Shown here: positions 26,008 to 34,219 of the stretch, piece by piece
How positions within the stretch are numbered: position 1 is the first letter of the stretch
Layout: each line of letters opens with the position of its first letter
NCBI GenBank assembly: GCA_021199235.1
Contig: JAJQIL010000081.1
Coordinates: 1-57,304, forward strand
DNA length: 57,304 bases
Reading direction: 5' to 3'
Source of the DNA: Lachnospiraceae bacterium
GTDB lineage: Bacteria > Bacillota > Clostridia > Lachnospirales > Lachnospiraceae
Notes under the pieces: generated by a model
Databases searched by the model: none
Seen by the model: the letters and a program-made list of their open reading frames with translations, nothing else
What the model was told of the DNA's origin: nothing
Position numbers and translations under genes: made by a program

Positions 26008-27219
26008 TCATTCCTCTCCTTCCTGCGGATTGGCGGCTCCGGAATGATTCTTCAACCCCGGGGCCCCTGCCGTGCCGTATCCACCGCCCGCTGTATTCCC
26101 TGATCTGTCCGTAACAGCTGCGTCCTCCATATCGGCACCGCCTTCCGCATCGCCGTACCCTGTGCCGGCGATCGCATCCATATTTTCATTACTGTCAGCA
26201 GAACTTTCATCATCATCTGCATCCTGTTTTGCAGATTTTCCGCCAAACCCGAAGCGCCGCTTCTTCTTCGGCTTCTGTTCAGCCGGATGATCCTCCGTCA
26301 GTTCAAGGAAGATATCCTCAAGAGATACATGCGTATGCTGCATACGCAGGATCGCTTTTTTCTCCTGCGCACACATATAGAAGATCATTTCCCGCAGATC
26401 ATTGTCTGCTTCTGTTTTTATGACTACATCGCAGGCGCCCGCTTCCGCGGAATCTTTCACATCAAGCGACTGAACTCCCGGCAGAGACTGAAGCATTCTT
26501 CTCGCATCCGTCTCTTTCGCGCGGATCGTCAGCTCCAGAGAACCGGAGCCTCTCATCAGATTCATCAGGTTTTCCGGTGTGTCACTCGCCACCAGCTTTC
26601 CATGCGCGATGATCATGATATGGTCACAGATCGCGCTGATCTCGGAAAGGATATGAGAACTCAAGATGACCGTATGCTTCTGGCCGAGGCTTTTGATCAG
26701 TTCGCGGATCTCGATGATCTGCTTCGGATCCAGTCCGACCATCGGCTCATCCAGAATAATAATATCCGGGTATCCAAGCACCGCCTGTGCCAGCCCGGTC
26801 CTCTGCCGGTAGCCTTTGGAAAGATTGCGGATCAGCCGTCCCTGCATTTCCATCAGACCGGTCGTCTGCATGACCTCAAGGATCATCTGTTCCCGCTCGT
26901 TTTTCGGTATTTTTTTCAGCTCAGCAGCAAACTGCAGATATTCAAGTACCGTCATATCCGGGTACACCGGGGGAATCTCCGGCAGATATCCGATGCATTT
27001 TCTGGCTTCTTCCGGTTCTTCCAGAATATTGTGTCCGTCAATCACCACCTCGCCGGAGGTCGGCGCAATGTATCCGGTCAGAATGTTCATTGTCGTGGAT
27101 TTTCCGGCGCCGTTCGGCCCCAGAAAACCGTAGATCTGTCCTTTTTCTACGGTAAAAGATAAGTCATCCACCGCGGCATTGGAGCCGTAGCGCTTTGTAA
27201 GATGGGTTACTTCGATCAA
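26008..27219 (-). CDS. ABC transporter ATP-binding protein (GldA-like)
   Basis: A protein of 403 residues. The ATPase core has Walker A GPNGAGKST, the signature LSKGYRQRTGLAQ, Walker B IIILDEPMVGLDP and the switch histidine in VILSSHILSE. After the core, residues 215-310 form the regulatory domain usual for GldA-like proteins, and about 90 further residues are a polar, glycine- and aspartate-rich tail (from KPKKKRRFGFGGK onward) with no visible fold. The start is TTG, with GGGAGGGA six bases upstream. It is first in the gld-like operon. Confidence 0.92.
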   Translation of the reverse strand: MIEVTHLTKRYGSNAAVDDLSFTVEKGQIYGFLGPNGAGKSTTMNILTGYIAPTSGEVVIDGHNILEEPEEARKCIGYLPEIPPVYPDMTVLEYLQFAAELKKIPKNEREQMILEVMQTTGLMEMQGRLIRNLSKGYRQRTGLAQAVLGYPDIIILDEPMVGLDPKQIIEIRELIKSLGQKHTVILSSHILSEISAICDHIMIIAHGKLVASDTPENLMNLMRGSGSLELTIRAKETDARRMLQSLPGVQSLDVKDSAEAGACDVVIKTEADNDLREMIFYMCAQEKKAILRMQHTHVSLEDIFLELTEDHPAEQKPKKKRRFGFGGKSAKQDADDDESSADSNENMDAIAGTGYGDAEGGADMEDAAVTDRSGNTAGGGYGTAGAPGLKNHSGAANPQEGEE

Positions 27220-27280
27220 GATAGTCCCTCCCGTTCTGCGTAATCTGTTATCCTGCGGATAATTCGAGCATCAAAATATA

Positions 27281-27350
27281 TGATACCCATCCTCAAGGTC
27301 ATGAACAGGAACGCAAGCGTTCCATTCCTGACCTTTTGTCCCTTGTATCA
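27281..27350. repeat. 70-base nested palindrome
   Basis: TGATAC/GTATCA, AAGGTCA/TGACCTT and GGAACGC-AA-GCGTTCC arms nest inside each other. It lies in the 539-base gap between the divergent GldA-like and Rpn genes. Confidence 0.7.
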
Positions 27351-27462
27351 TTAAATTCTATGGAAAGATTGTGTCCATTCCGAGATAAGAGTGTGTTTAA
27401 ATTGTGGTCTGACAAGCAGGCCCGTTGCATGTTATGTTCAAATCTACGTTTCTAAACTATCA

Positions 27463-27479
27463 TGCCCGCTTCGCGGGCA
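27463..27479. repeat. small GC hairpin
   Basis: TGCCCGC-TTC-GCGGGCA, a perfect seven-pair stem in an AT-rich gap. Confidence 0.6.
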
Positions 27480-27487
27480 CCACTAAT

Positions 27488-27563
27488 TATAAAAGTCGTC
27501 TAATATCCATGCTCTTAGCCATGCAAGCATGGCACGAGCCTGTCTATTGACGACACTTTTATA
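27488..27563. repeat. 76-base nested palindrome
   Basis: TATAAAAGT/ACTTTTATA with CGTC/GACG outer arms, and an inner CCATGC-AA-GCATGG hairpin. Its design matches the 27281-27350 palindrome, with a central GC-AA-GC. No gene is seen in 27220-27598. Confidence 0.65.
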
Positions 27564-27598
27564 GTAAAATATTTTATGTGTTTTTTATTAATATAATG

Positions 27599-27627
27599 TT
27601 GCTTTATTTATGTTGATGTGATATAAT
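27599..27627 (+). promoter_or_regulatory. promoter of Rpn-family gene
   Basis: TTGCTT - 17 bases - TATAAT, leaving a leader of about 125 bases. Confidence 0.7.
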
Positions 27628-27758
27628 TCAGTGGCCATGTGGATTTATATTTCCTTTCTATGCTTTTATTGAAGCAACTTACCCATGAACAAATACAATT
27701 TTATGGTTTGTTAATATTGCAACATCCGGCAATTTATGTTAATGTAAGGAGGACAAGA

Positions 27759-28745
27759 ATGAACAACAAAATGAATCACCTGATACAAAGGATTCACGGC
27801 TACAGGGTAAATCGTAAATACAAAGACCGTCTGTTCCGATATATCTTTAAAGATAAAAAAGATCTACTGGAACTATATAATGCCATCAATGGAACGTCCT
27901 ACACAGACACCTCTGATCTCATTATTACCACGTTGTCTGATGCCATTTATCTTGGTATGAAAAATGACATCGCATTCCTGATTGGAAACTGCCTGAACCT
28001 TTACGAGCACCAAAGTACATGGAACCCCAATATGCCTTTACGCGGTTTGATTTATCTGACAGATATGATCCGGGCATACATTGAGGCAAATCATTACAAC
28101 CTGTACTCTTCGAAGCAGATTCCTCTTCCGTTTCCCAAGTACATTGTATTCTATAACGGAGAAACGGATACCAGAGATTGTGAAGAGCTTTGCCTGTCCT
28201 CTTCCTTTCCAAAAACACAAAAGGGTCTGCCCGCACTCGAATGCCGCGCAACTCTGATAAACATTAATTACGGGCATAATCAGGAGCTTTTAAATAAAAG
28301 CAAACGGCTGTCCGATTACTCTTATTTTATATATCAGGTTCGCTGTCATCTGGATCAGGGCTATTCTCAGCAGGAAGCGATTGATCTGGCGGTAGATGAG
28401 TGTATTGAAAGCGGAATCCTTCAGGACATCCTTACCACTCATCGTGCGGAGGTAAAGAATATGCTGCTAACTACCTTTAACGAAAAAGAATACAAAAAAA
28501 TGCTCCGAAAAGAAGCCCGCGAAGAAGGTCTTGAAGAAGGCCGTAAAAAAGGCCTTGAAGAGGGACGTGCTGAAGGTCGTGCTGAAGGTCGCGCTGAAGG
28601 TCGCGCTGAAGGTCGCGCTGAAGCATTCAGAAAATGTCAGATACTGTACGGAATGCTGCTCACAGATGGTCGAAATGATGATTTGGCCAAATGTACAACC
28701 GATGAAAATTATATGAAACAGTTACTGAAAGAATATGGTTTATAA
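27759..28745 (+). CDS. Rpn family protein (PD-(D/E)XK nuclease/putative transposase)
   Basis: A protein of 328 residues of the Rpn/YhgA-like group, related to recombination-promoting nucleases. The N-terminal half has YKDRLFRYIFKDKKDLLELYNAINGT and the nuclease-like DIAFLIGNCLNLYEHQSTWNPNMPLR region. The C-terminal part has repeated EEGLEEGR/AEGRAEGR, as is common in this family. AAGGAGG lies six bases before the ATG. Two bases separate its stop from the shikimate kinase start. The gene is AT-rich and preceded by palindromes, which suggests an acquired segment. Nuclease action is inferred from the family. Confidence 0.85.
   Translation: MNNKMNHLIQRIHGYRVNRKYKDRLFRYIFKDKKDLLELYNAINGTSYTDTSDLIITTLSDAIYLGMKNDIAFLIGNCLNLYEHQSTWNPNMPLRGLIYLTDMIRAYIEANHYNLYSSKQIPLPFPKYIVFYNGETDTRDCEELCLSSSFPKTQKGLPALECRATLININYGHNQELLNKSKRLSDYSYFIYQVRCHLDQGYSQQEAIDLAVDECIESGILQDILTTHRAEVKNMLLTTFNEKEYKKMLRKEAREEGLEEGRKKGLEEGRAEGRAEGRAEGRAEGRAEAFRKCQILYGMLLTDGRNDDLAKCTTDENYMKQLLKEYGL
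28563..28622. repeat. 12-base tandem repeat, five copies
   Basis: Five units of GGTCGCGCTGAA type encode repeated GRAE near the C terminus of the Rpn-family protein. The last three copies are identical, so length change by slippage is plausible. Confidence 0.85.
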
Positions 28746-28747
28746 TT

Positions 28748-29251
28748 ATGAATGAAAATATCTTTTTGATCGGATTTATGGGCGCCGGAAAATCTACCGT
28801 AGCGCGTGCACTGCGGGATGAGTATGGAATGCGTCTCATTGAAATGGATGAACAGATCGAAGCGCAGGAAGGGCGCACGATCTCGCAGATCTTTGTGGAG
28901 GATGGCGAAGACTGTTTCCGTGCGCTGGAAACGGCCCTGCTTAAAGGGCTTGAATGCACGAAAAATACTGTGGTCTCCTGCGGCGGCGGTGTCCCGATGC
29001 GTGAGGAAAATGTAGCGGCAATGCGCCGCAGCGGAAAGATCATCTACCTCTGTGCCGCTCCCGAAACTATTTATGACCGTGTGAAAAATGCTCACAATCG
29101 CCCGCTTCTGGAAGGGAATATGAATGTGGAGTATATCGAAGCCCTGATGAAAAAACGGCTTCCAAAGTATCTGGAAGCCGCTGATGCTACGGTTGAGACG
29201 GATGGAAAGTCCGCGTTAAGTATTTGTAATGAAATCCGTTCCGTTATGTAA
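28748..29251 (+). CDS. aroK: shikimate kinase
   Basis: A protein of 167 residues, standard length. The Walker A motif FMGAGKST, the FRALETALL motif after EDGEDC, the SCGGGVPMREEN motif and the lid arginine in NRPLLEG identify it. It phosphorylates shikimate with ATP in the pathway to aromatic amino acids. It begins two bases after the Rpn gene and has only a weak ribosome site, so it may depend on coupling with that unusual upstream gene. No other aro gene is in the window. Confidence 0.93.
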   Translation: MNENIFLIGFMGAGKSTVARALRDEYGMRLIEMDEQIEAQEGRTISQIFVEDGEDCFRALETALLKGLECTKNTVVSCGGGVPMREENVAAMRRSGKIIYLCAAPETIYDRVKNAHNRPLLEGNMNVEYIEALMKKRLPKYLEAADATVETDGKSALSICNEIRSVM

Positions 29252-29265
29252 TGTCTGCTGAACTC

Positions 29266-29287
29266 CGACCGAAGCGGCAGCGGGGAT
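29266..29287. repeat. family B fragment
   Basis: On the minus strand this reads CCCGCTGCCGCTTCGGTCGG, the 5' module of family B, but the hairpin part is missing. Confidence 0.5.
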
Positions 29288-29318
29288 GTGGAGTGGAATG
29301 TGGGAGTCCGCAGTACCT

Positions 29319-30167
29319 TTACCTGGCGCCTGCTATCCAGCTTTCCATCCAGGTATGTACAAGCTGCGGCCATACGGCGACCTCACTCTGCGTCCAGCTG
29401 CCATCTGCTGAGCCGGTCAGACGGGTGCCAAGCGACAGGCCGTGCCCGCCCTTCTCAAATATATGGATCTCTGTCGGAATATGGTGCTGCACCAGCGCGT
29501 TTGCCAGAAGCAGCGTATTCTGCACCGGTACACAGTCATCCTCATATGTATGCCAGATAAAGGTGCGCGGCACCTGATCTCCGACGCATAATTCCAGAGA
29601 AAGCTCTTCTTTTTTTGCCTCGTAATCTTCGCCGAGCAGCTTGCGGAACGAACCCTCATGCGCATATTCTCCCGATGTAATGACCGGGTAGCACAGGATC
29701 ATTGCATTCGGCTGAAGGTCGGCTGCCGAAACAGCCTTTGCCCCATCCGCTTCCTCTGACAATGCCTCCGCCAGAAAATCCCGATTCCAGAACATAGCGT
29801 AGTTCGCCGCCAGATGTCCGCCCGCAGAGAAGCCGGAGACAACGATTTTTTTCCTGTCTATATGCCACTCATCCGCGTTTTCACGGATCACAGCTACTGC
29901 ACGGCCAAGCTCCAGAAGCGCAGTCGGATATACGGCCGGAGCCACGGAGTAGCGCAGTACCGCTGCATGATAGCCCATAGACAGATACTGTACCGCTATG
30001 ATATCCGCCTCGCGGTCTGAGGTAAACTCGTAGCCGCCGCCCGGGCAGATGACCACAATCGGGCGGGTTTTGATCGGAATCTCCGGCGAATCCTCAAAAA
30101 GGAAAAGATGAAGCGCCGCATATTCCATGGAATTTTTGTTTTTGATGTCAATCGTCTCGTACATCAT
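29319..30167 (-). CDS. alpha/beta hydrolase (esterase)
   Basis: A protein of 282 residues of the BD-FAE/acetyl-esterase-like group. The oxyanion segment VVICPGGGYEF comes first, then the nucleophile serine in VSGFSAGGHLA, the aspartate in HTYEDDCVPVQN and the histidine in EKGGHGLSLG. There is no signal peptide, so it is cytoplasmic and would act on small acylated sugars or esters that are taken up. GAGGAG lies seven bases before the paired ATG-ATG start. It is transcribed alone. The substrate is not known. Confidence 0.9.
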   Translation of the reverse strand: MMYETIDIKNKNSMEYAALHLFLFEDSPEIPIKTRPIVVICPGGGYEFTSDREADIIAVQYLSMGYHAAVLRYSVAPAVYPTALLELGRAVAVIRENADEWHIDRKKIVVSGFSAGGHLAANYAMFWNRDFLAEALSEEADGAKAVSAADLQPNAMILCYPVITSGEYAHEGSFRKLLGEDYEAKKEELSLELCVGDQVPRTFIWHTYEDDCVPVQNTLLLANALVQHHIPTEIHIFEKGGHGLSLGTRLTGSADGSWTQSEVAVWPQLVHTWMESWIAGAR

Positions 30168-30260
30168 CGTGTTTCTCCTCGTATATCCAAACTGAATTTT
30201 GATTCATTACGATGTTTTCACAAAAGTCTGAAGATGTAATCCTGTTATGTCTCCGTTGAT

Positions 30261-30297
30261 AAACGGATAGAGGAATCCCTTTCTTCCCTATCCGTTT
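30261..30297 (-). terminator. hairpin after PrsA-like gene
   Basis: AAACGGATAG and CTATCCGTTT form a perfect ten-pair stem 24 bases past the stop. The T-run is short, so this is a probable rather than certain terminator. Confidence 0.55.
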
Positions 30298-30320
30298 CTA
30301 CGTTTCCGTCTGTCCGGATT

Positions 30321-31856
30321 TTATTCTGTCTCAGTCTCCTCAGCAGCATCTGTCTCCGTTACTTCTGCTTCCGTGTCCGCCTCAGATTCTGTCTCCTCGT
30401 CTGAGTCCGCTTCCGTCTCAGACTCTGCCTCTTCATCTGAGTCCGCTTCCGTACCGGATTCGGACTCTTCCTCTGTACCGGTCTCAGATTCCGCTTCTGT
30501 CTCCATCTCGGTCTCTTCCTCCTCATACAGATACAGATTGTAGTCAAACGTGATCGTCGCCAGCACATCCGAATCCGTAGTAAGCTCGCTGTCCTCTTCC
30601 CATTCAGCATACAGCTCTTCGATTGCTTCCTCTTTCCGCTCCTCGACGATGCTCTCTTTTTCTTCCTCGGTCGCTTCCTCATCAAACGCGTTGATCACAT
30701 GTACTACATAATAGCCGCTCGAAGCCTCTACCGGATACTCCACCAGGGTATCGTCTTCAAGACCTTCTGTGGATGTGATCAGGCCTTCCACGACAGAAGT
30801 GCTGTCGGCACCGAATGTGATCTCATTTGTAGAGAGATCCTCATCGATCTGAGCAGCTGCATCCGCCAGTTCCAGATCCTCATCCTGCATCAGCGCGATG
30901 ATCTGCTCCGCCTTCGCATACGCTTCCGCCATCGCCGCTACGGTCTCCGGATCCTCTGTCTCCGTCTCCGTTTCTGTCTCCGTCTCTTCCTCAGTATCGG
31001 CCTCAGAAGCATCCTCTGTTTCCGAAGCTTCCTCCGTATCCTCCGCTTCCGAAGCATCTTCCGTAGCTTCTTCCGTCTCGGTCTCATCAGACGATGTCGT
31101 CTTCGACGCGGTATTGCCGGTCAGAAGCGCCGTCTCAGACTCCTCGTCCACAGCAGTCTCCGCCACGGTCTCTTCTTCCGTCTCAGCTGCTTCTTCCGTC
31201 TCGTCGCCTGTCTCGTCCTCCGCGGCGCTCTCACTCTCCGCATCCTCCGTCTCGGTCTCCTCTTCTGTCTCGTCCTCTGTCTCCATAGCGACATAGACAT
31301 ACTCAATCCGCCGCTGTGCCGCTTCCTCATCAGACACCTCGGTATCCACATCCGCGCACATCTCGACTTCCATCTTCGTCTGGATCGTGATCAGCTCCAG
31401 ATATTCCTCCACGATCTCCTGCGTCGCGGACATCTTCTCCAGAGTCTCTTCGTCATTCGCCTCGATAAATGCGGCAGCTGCCTCGGAGATCGCCGTCTCC
31501 TCATCCTCAGTCAGAGAAACATCATACTCGTCCATATGCTGTCTCGCCAGAATCAGCTCATGGAATGTCTCAACACAGCCTTCGATCACCATATCTCCGA
31601 TCGTATAATCGTCGCTGTACGCATAGGTATAGGGATTGTCCCCGAAATAATACTCATACATCTCCTGCGTCTGCGCCTGCGAATAGTGCACCGCAAAGCT
31701 CACCAGTCCGGCTGAGACCGTCTCCTCATTCACCGTCAGTACAGTCGCGTCCACGTCAAATGACGACTCCTCACTCTTCGAGCAGCCAGCCAGCGACGTC
31801 ATCACCAGACTCGCGCTCAGCAGAGTCATACCCACTCTTTTCATTCCCGTATTCAT
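30321..31856 (-). CDS. PrsA-like lipoprotein (foldase/peptidyl-prolyl isomerase type)
   Basis: A protein of 511 residues with a lipoprotein signal (TLLSASLVMTSLAGC, lipobox LAGC), so it is anchored outside the membrane. An N-terminal SurA/PrsA-like helical part is followed by a very acidic Glu/Thr/Ala region (about 190-300), a parvulin-like segment (ADAAAQIDEDLSTNEITFG and VEASSGYYVVHVINAF) and a second acidic tail of about 70 residues. It may help exported proteins fold, but the rotamase domain is only weakly recognisable. ATG with GGAGGA nine bases upstream, and its own promoter. Confidence 0.8.
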   Translation of the reverse strand: MNTGMKRVGMTLLSASLVMTSLAGCSKSEESSFDVDATVLTVNEETVSAGLVSFAVHYSQAQTQEMYEYYFGDNPYTYAYSDDYTIGDMVIEGCVETFHELILARQHMDEYDVSLTEDEETAISEAAAAFIEANDEETLEKMSATQEIVEEYLELITIQTKMEVEMCADVDTEVSDEEAAQRRIEYVYVAMETEDETEEETETEDAESESAAEDETGDETEEAAETEEETVAETAVDEESETALLTGNTASKTTSSDETETEEATEDASEAEDTEEASETEDASEADTEEETETETETETEDPETVAAMAEAYAKAEQIIALMQDEDLELADAAAQIDEDLSTNEITFGADSTSVVEGLITSTEGLEDDTLVEYPVEASSGYYVVHVINAFDEEATEEEKESIVEERKEEAIEELYAEWEEDSELTTDSDVLATITFDYNLYLYEEEETEMETEAESETGTEEESESGTEADSDEEAESETEADSDEETESEADTEAEVTETDAAEETETE

Positions 31857-32013
31857 TGTAAAAAATCCTCCGTTTCCCCTCATGCAAAAGCGCCGTTTCA
31901 GGTTGCAAAACTCCCCCTTTTGGCAGCGCAGCTTTTCTCTCTGCTCATGCTTTCTGCATTTTGTTTTATCCGCACCGCTTTCGTCTTCTTTCCACGGCGA
32001 CGCTCATCGAACT

Positions 32014-32042
32014 ATTATAATCTTTTTCATCGCATATCGCAA
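32014..32042 (-). promoter_or_regulatory. promoter of PrsA-like gene
   Basis: TTGCGA - 17 bases - TATAAT, giving a leader of about 150 bases. Confidence 0.75.
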
Positions 32043-32081
32043 CATGAAAATATTTTTTTCACGAATTCCTGATCAGCATTC

Positions 32082-32099
32082 CTGATCAGATCTGATCAG
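32082..32099. promoter_or_regulatory. 18-base perfect palindrome with GATC cluster
   Basis: CTGATCAGATCTGATCAG is preceded by another ATTCCTGATCAG copy; four GATC sites lie within 27 bases. It is about 40 bases upstream of the PrsA-like promoter. It may be a regulator site. Nothing else is seen in 31857-32202 apart from this, the promoter and the ptsI terminator. Confidence 0.5.
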
Positions 32100-32137
32100 A
32101 ATCAAAAAATAAACAGTTGTGACTTCTTTTTGTAGAT

Positions 32138-32168
32138 AAAAGCCCTGTACAGAAATACTGCACAGGGC
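32138..32168 (-). terminator. terminator of the PTS operon
   Basis: GCCCTGT/ACAGGGC with inner CAG/CTG and a five-base loop, followed on the minus strand by TTTTATC, 35 bases past the ptsI stop. Confidence 0.85.
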
Positions 32169-32202
32169 CCAAACTATTCGAGAGCAAGTATCACCATCCG
32201 CA

Positions 32203-33817
32203 TTACCGAAGATTCCGCACCGCCTCCCGCACCGGCAGGATAAAGGACGGGGAGACAGACAGTTCATCAATTCCCATTTCGACAAAGGTTTCGGTCAGAG
32301 AGGTGTCCGCGCCGAGTTCCCCGCAGATGCCGACCCAGGCGCCGCCTCGGTGTCCGTTTTCGATGACCATCCGGATTGATCGAAGCACAGCCGGGTGATG
32401 GGGATCATAAATGCTGTCCAGCTTCGGATTCTGCCGGTCGATCGCCAGGGTGTACTGGGTCAGATCGTTGGTACCGATGCTGAAGAAATCCACTTCCTTC
32501 GCCAGCTCTTCACTGATCCAGACGGCAGCCGGCGTCTCGATCATGATGCCGACTTCGACGTCCTTATACGGGATATTCTGCTCGCGGAGCTCCGTTTTTA
32601 CTTCTTCAAGAATCCGTTTGCTCTCCAGCACTTCCTGCACGGAAATGATCATCGGGAACATAATGGAGATGTTGCCGAACGCGCTTGCCCGCAGAAGTGC
32701 GCGCAGCTGTGTGCGGAAGATTTCCTGCCGGTCCAGGCAGATGCGGATCGCGCGGTAGCCCATGGCAGGATTGTCCTCTTTTTCAAGATTGAAATAATCC
32801 ACCTGCTTGTCAGCGCCGATATCCAGTGTCCGGACAACGACTTTTTTGCCGGCCATGTTCTGGGCAACCATTTTGTAGGCCTTGAACTGCTCTTCCTCAG
32901 TCGGAAAGGTATCGGATTCCAGATAGAGGAATTCGCTCCGGAACAGGCCGATCCCCTCGCCGTCGTTTTGCAGCACCTGGGCGACATCGGAAACGCCGCC
33001 GATGTTGGCATACAGGTGAATTTTTTTGCCGCTTCCGGTGATGGTCTCTTTCCCGCGGAGTTCTCTTAAAAGCTGCTGTTTTCGCTCATCATCGCGCATT
33101 TTCGCGCTCATCTTCTCCAGCGTCGTCTCATCCGGGTCGATAATCACAGTTCCGGTATAACCGTCCACGATGGCTGTCTTACCGGCCCATTCTTCCCGGA
33201 TGTCGATACCGATCACCGCGGGAATATTCATCGTGCGGGCCAGGATAGCCGTATGGGAATTGGAAGATCCATGGCGGGTCACGAAAGACAGAATTTTGGA
33301 TTTATCCATCTGCACGGTCTCGCTGGGAGCCAGATCGTCCGCCATCAGGATGACAGGCTCGCCAAGAGCATGCATATCCGTGCCGGTCCCGCACAATACC
33401 GCGACCAGACGTTCCGAGATGTCCCTCACATCCGCCGCGCGCGCCTGCATATAGGCATCGTCCATCTGCGCGAACATTTCCGCAAAATTATCTCCGGTCG
33501 CCGCGACCGCATATTCCGCATTAATGAGCTCCCCGCGGATCATATTATAAATGGAGTCCAGATAATCCTCGTCCTCCATCATCATCTTATGGACTTCAAA
33601 AACAGCCGCATTGTCCGCCCCCCACTTCTTTCAGTGCTTTTTCATAGATCTGATCCAGCTGGGCGAGCGCAGTCTCTTTTGCGGTATTGAAGCGGACGAT
33701 TTCCGCCTCCGCATCTTCAACATGCCGTCTTTTTACCTGTGTTTCCTTTTTCTGATAGAAAAAAACCTTCCCAATCGCAATTTTATTAAAAATTGTTTTG
33801 CCCTGATATTGTTCCAT
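32203..33817 (-). pseudogene. ptsI: PTS enzyme I (phosphoenolpyruvate-protein phosphotransferase), frameshifted
   Basis: Enzyme I takes phosphate from phosphoenolpyruvate and passes it to HPr. The first 69 residues (to ALKEVG) and the remaining 460 or so are in different frames. The break is at a run of six G (33618-33623); with five G the frame reads on through ADNAAVFEVHKMMMEDED and gives 537 residues, the normal length. The rest is intact: the phosphohistidine motif TRHGSSNSHTAILAR, FRSEFLYLE and the C-terminal GTNDLTQYTLAIDR and GICGELG motifs. It is therefore a recent mutation, a homopolymer sequencing error, or slippage-controlled expression. It is last in the PTS operon. Confidence 0.85.
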
Positions 33818-33916
33818 GAGAGAACCCCCTTCTTATGAATCTTCCACACCGTCCAGGCGATGCGGCGTGGAAGAGATGCTGTATCTATGAAGGTACCTGA
33901 ACAGTTACGAAGTCAT

Positions 33917-34174
33917 TTACAGATTTTCCGAGAAAAATGTCTGCAGACCGGCGATCGCCGCATCCTCGTCCTCACCGTCCGCCTCGATCGTTACGGTAAC
34001 GCCTTTCTTTACGCCAAGGCTCATGATCATCATCAGTTTGGTGGCATTTACTTTTCTGCCGTTTGCGTTGATGGAGATCGTGGAGGTGTATTTCTTCGCC
34101 TCTTTTACCAGCTCTCCAGCCGGGCGTGCGTGGATACCGAGTTCGTCTGTGATGGTGTAGTCAAATGTCTTCAT
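33917..34174 (-). CDS. ptsH: HPr family phosphocarrier protein
   Basis: An 85-residue HPr that carries phosphate from enzyme I to the sugar-specific EIIA domain. The phosphorylated histidine is His15 in LGIHARPAG. Aligned without gaps to Bacillus HPr, position 46, normally the regulatory serine in KSIMGVMSLG, is lysine here (TKLMMIMSLG). It therefore cannot be switched by HPr kinase at that site, and should be a catalytic carrier rather than a catabolite-control signal. It lies 45 bases after the EIICBA gene and 99 bases before enzyme I. Confidence 0.95.
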   Translation of the reverse strand: MKTFDYTITDELGIHARPAGELVKEAKKYTSTISINANGRKVNATKLMMIMSLGVKKGVTVTIEADGEDEDAAIAGLQTFFSENL

Positions 34175-34219
34175 AATATTTTTTTCCTTTCTTTTCTGAT
34201 TATTTGTTTGTATTCCAAT

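Noticed and set aside
21757-27219. Gliding motility apparatus
   Set aside because: Only the ABC part (GldA/F/G-like) is present; none of the gliding motor or adhesin genes is seen.
27360-27455. 31-codon cysteine-containing open frame (MERLCPFRDK..)
   Set aside because: There is no ribosome site and no neighbour support; it may be a chance frame or the remnant of a zinc-ribbon protein.
28563-28622. 12-base repeats as a regulatory array
   Set aside because: They lie in the Rpn coding frame and encode the GRAE repeats usual in that family.
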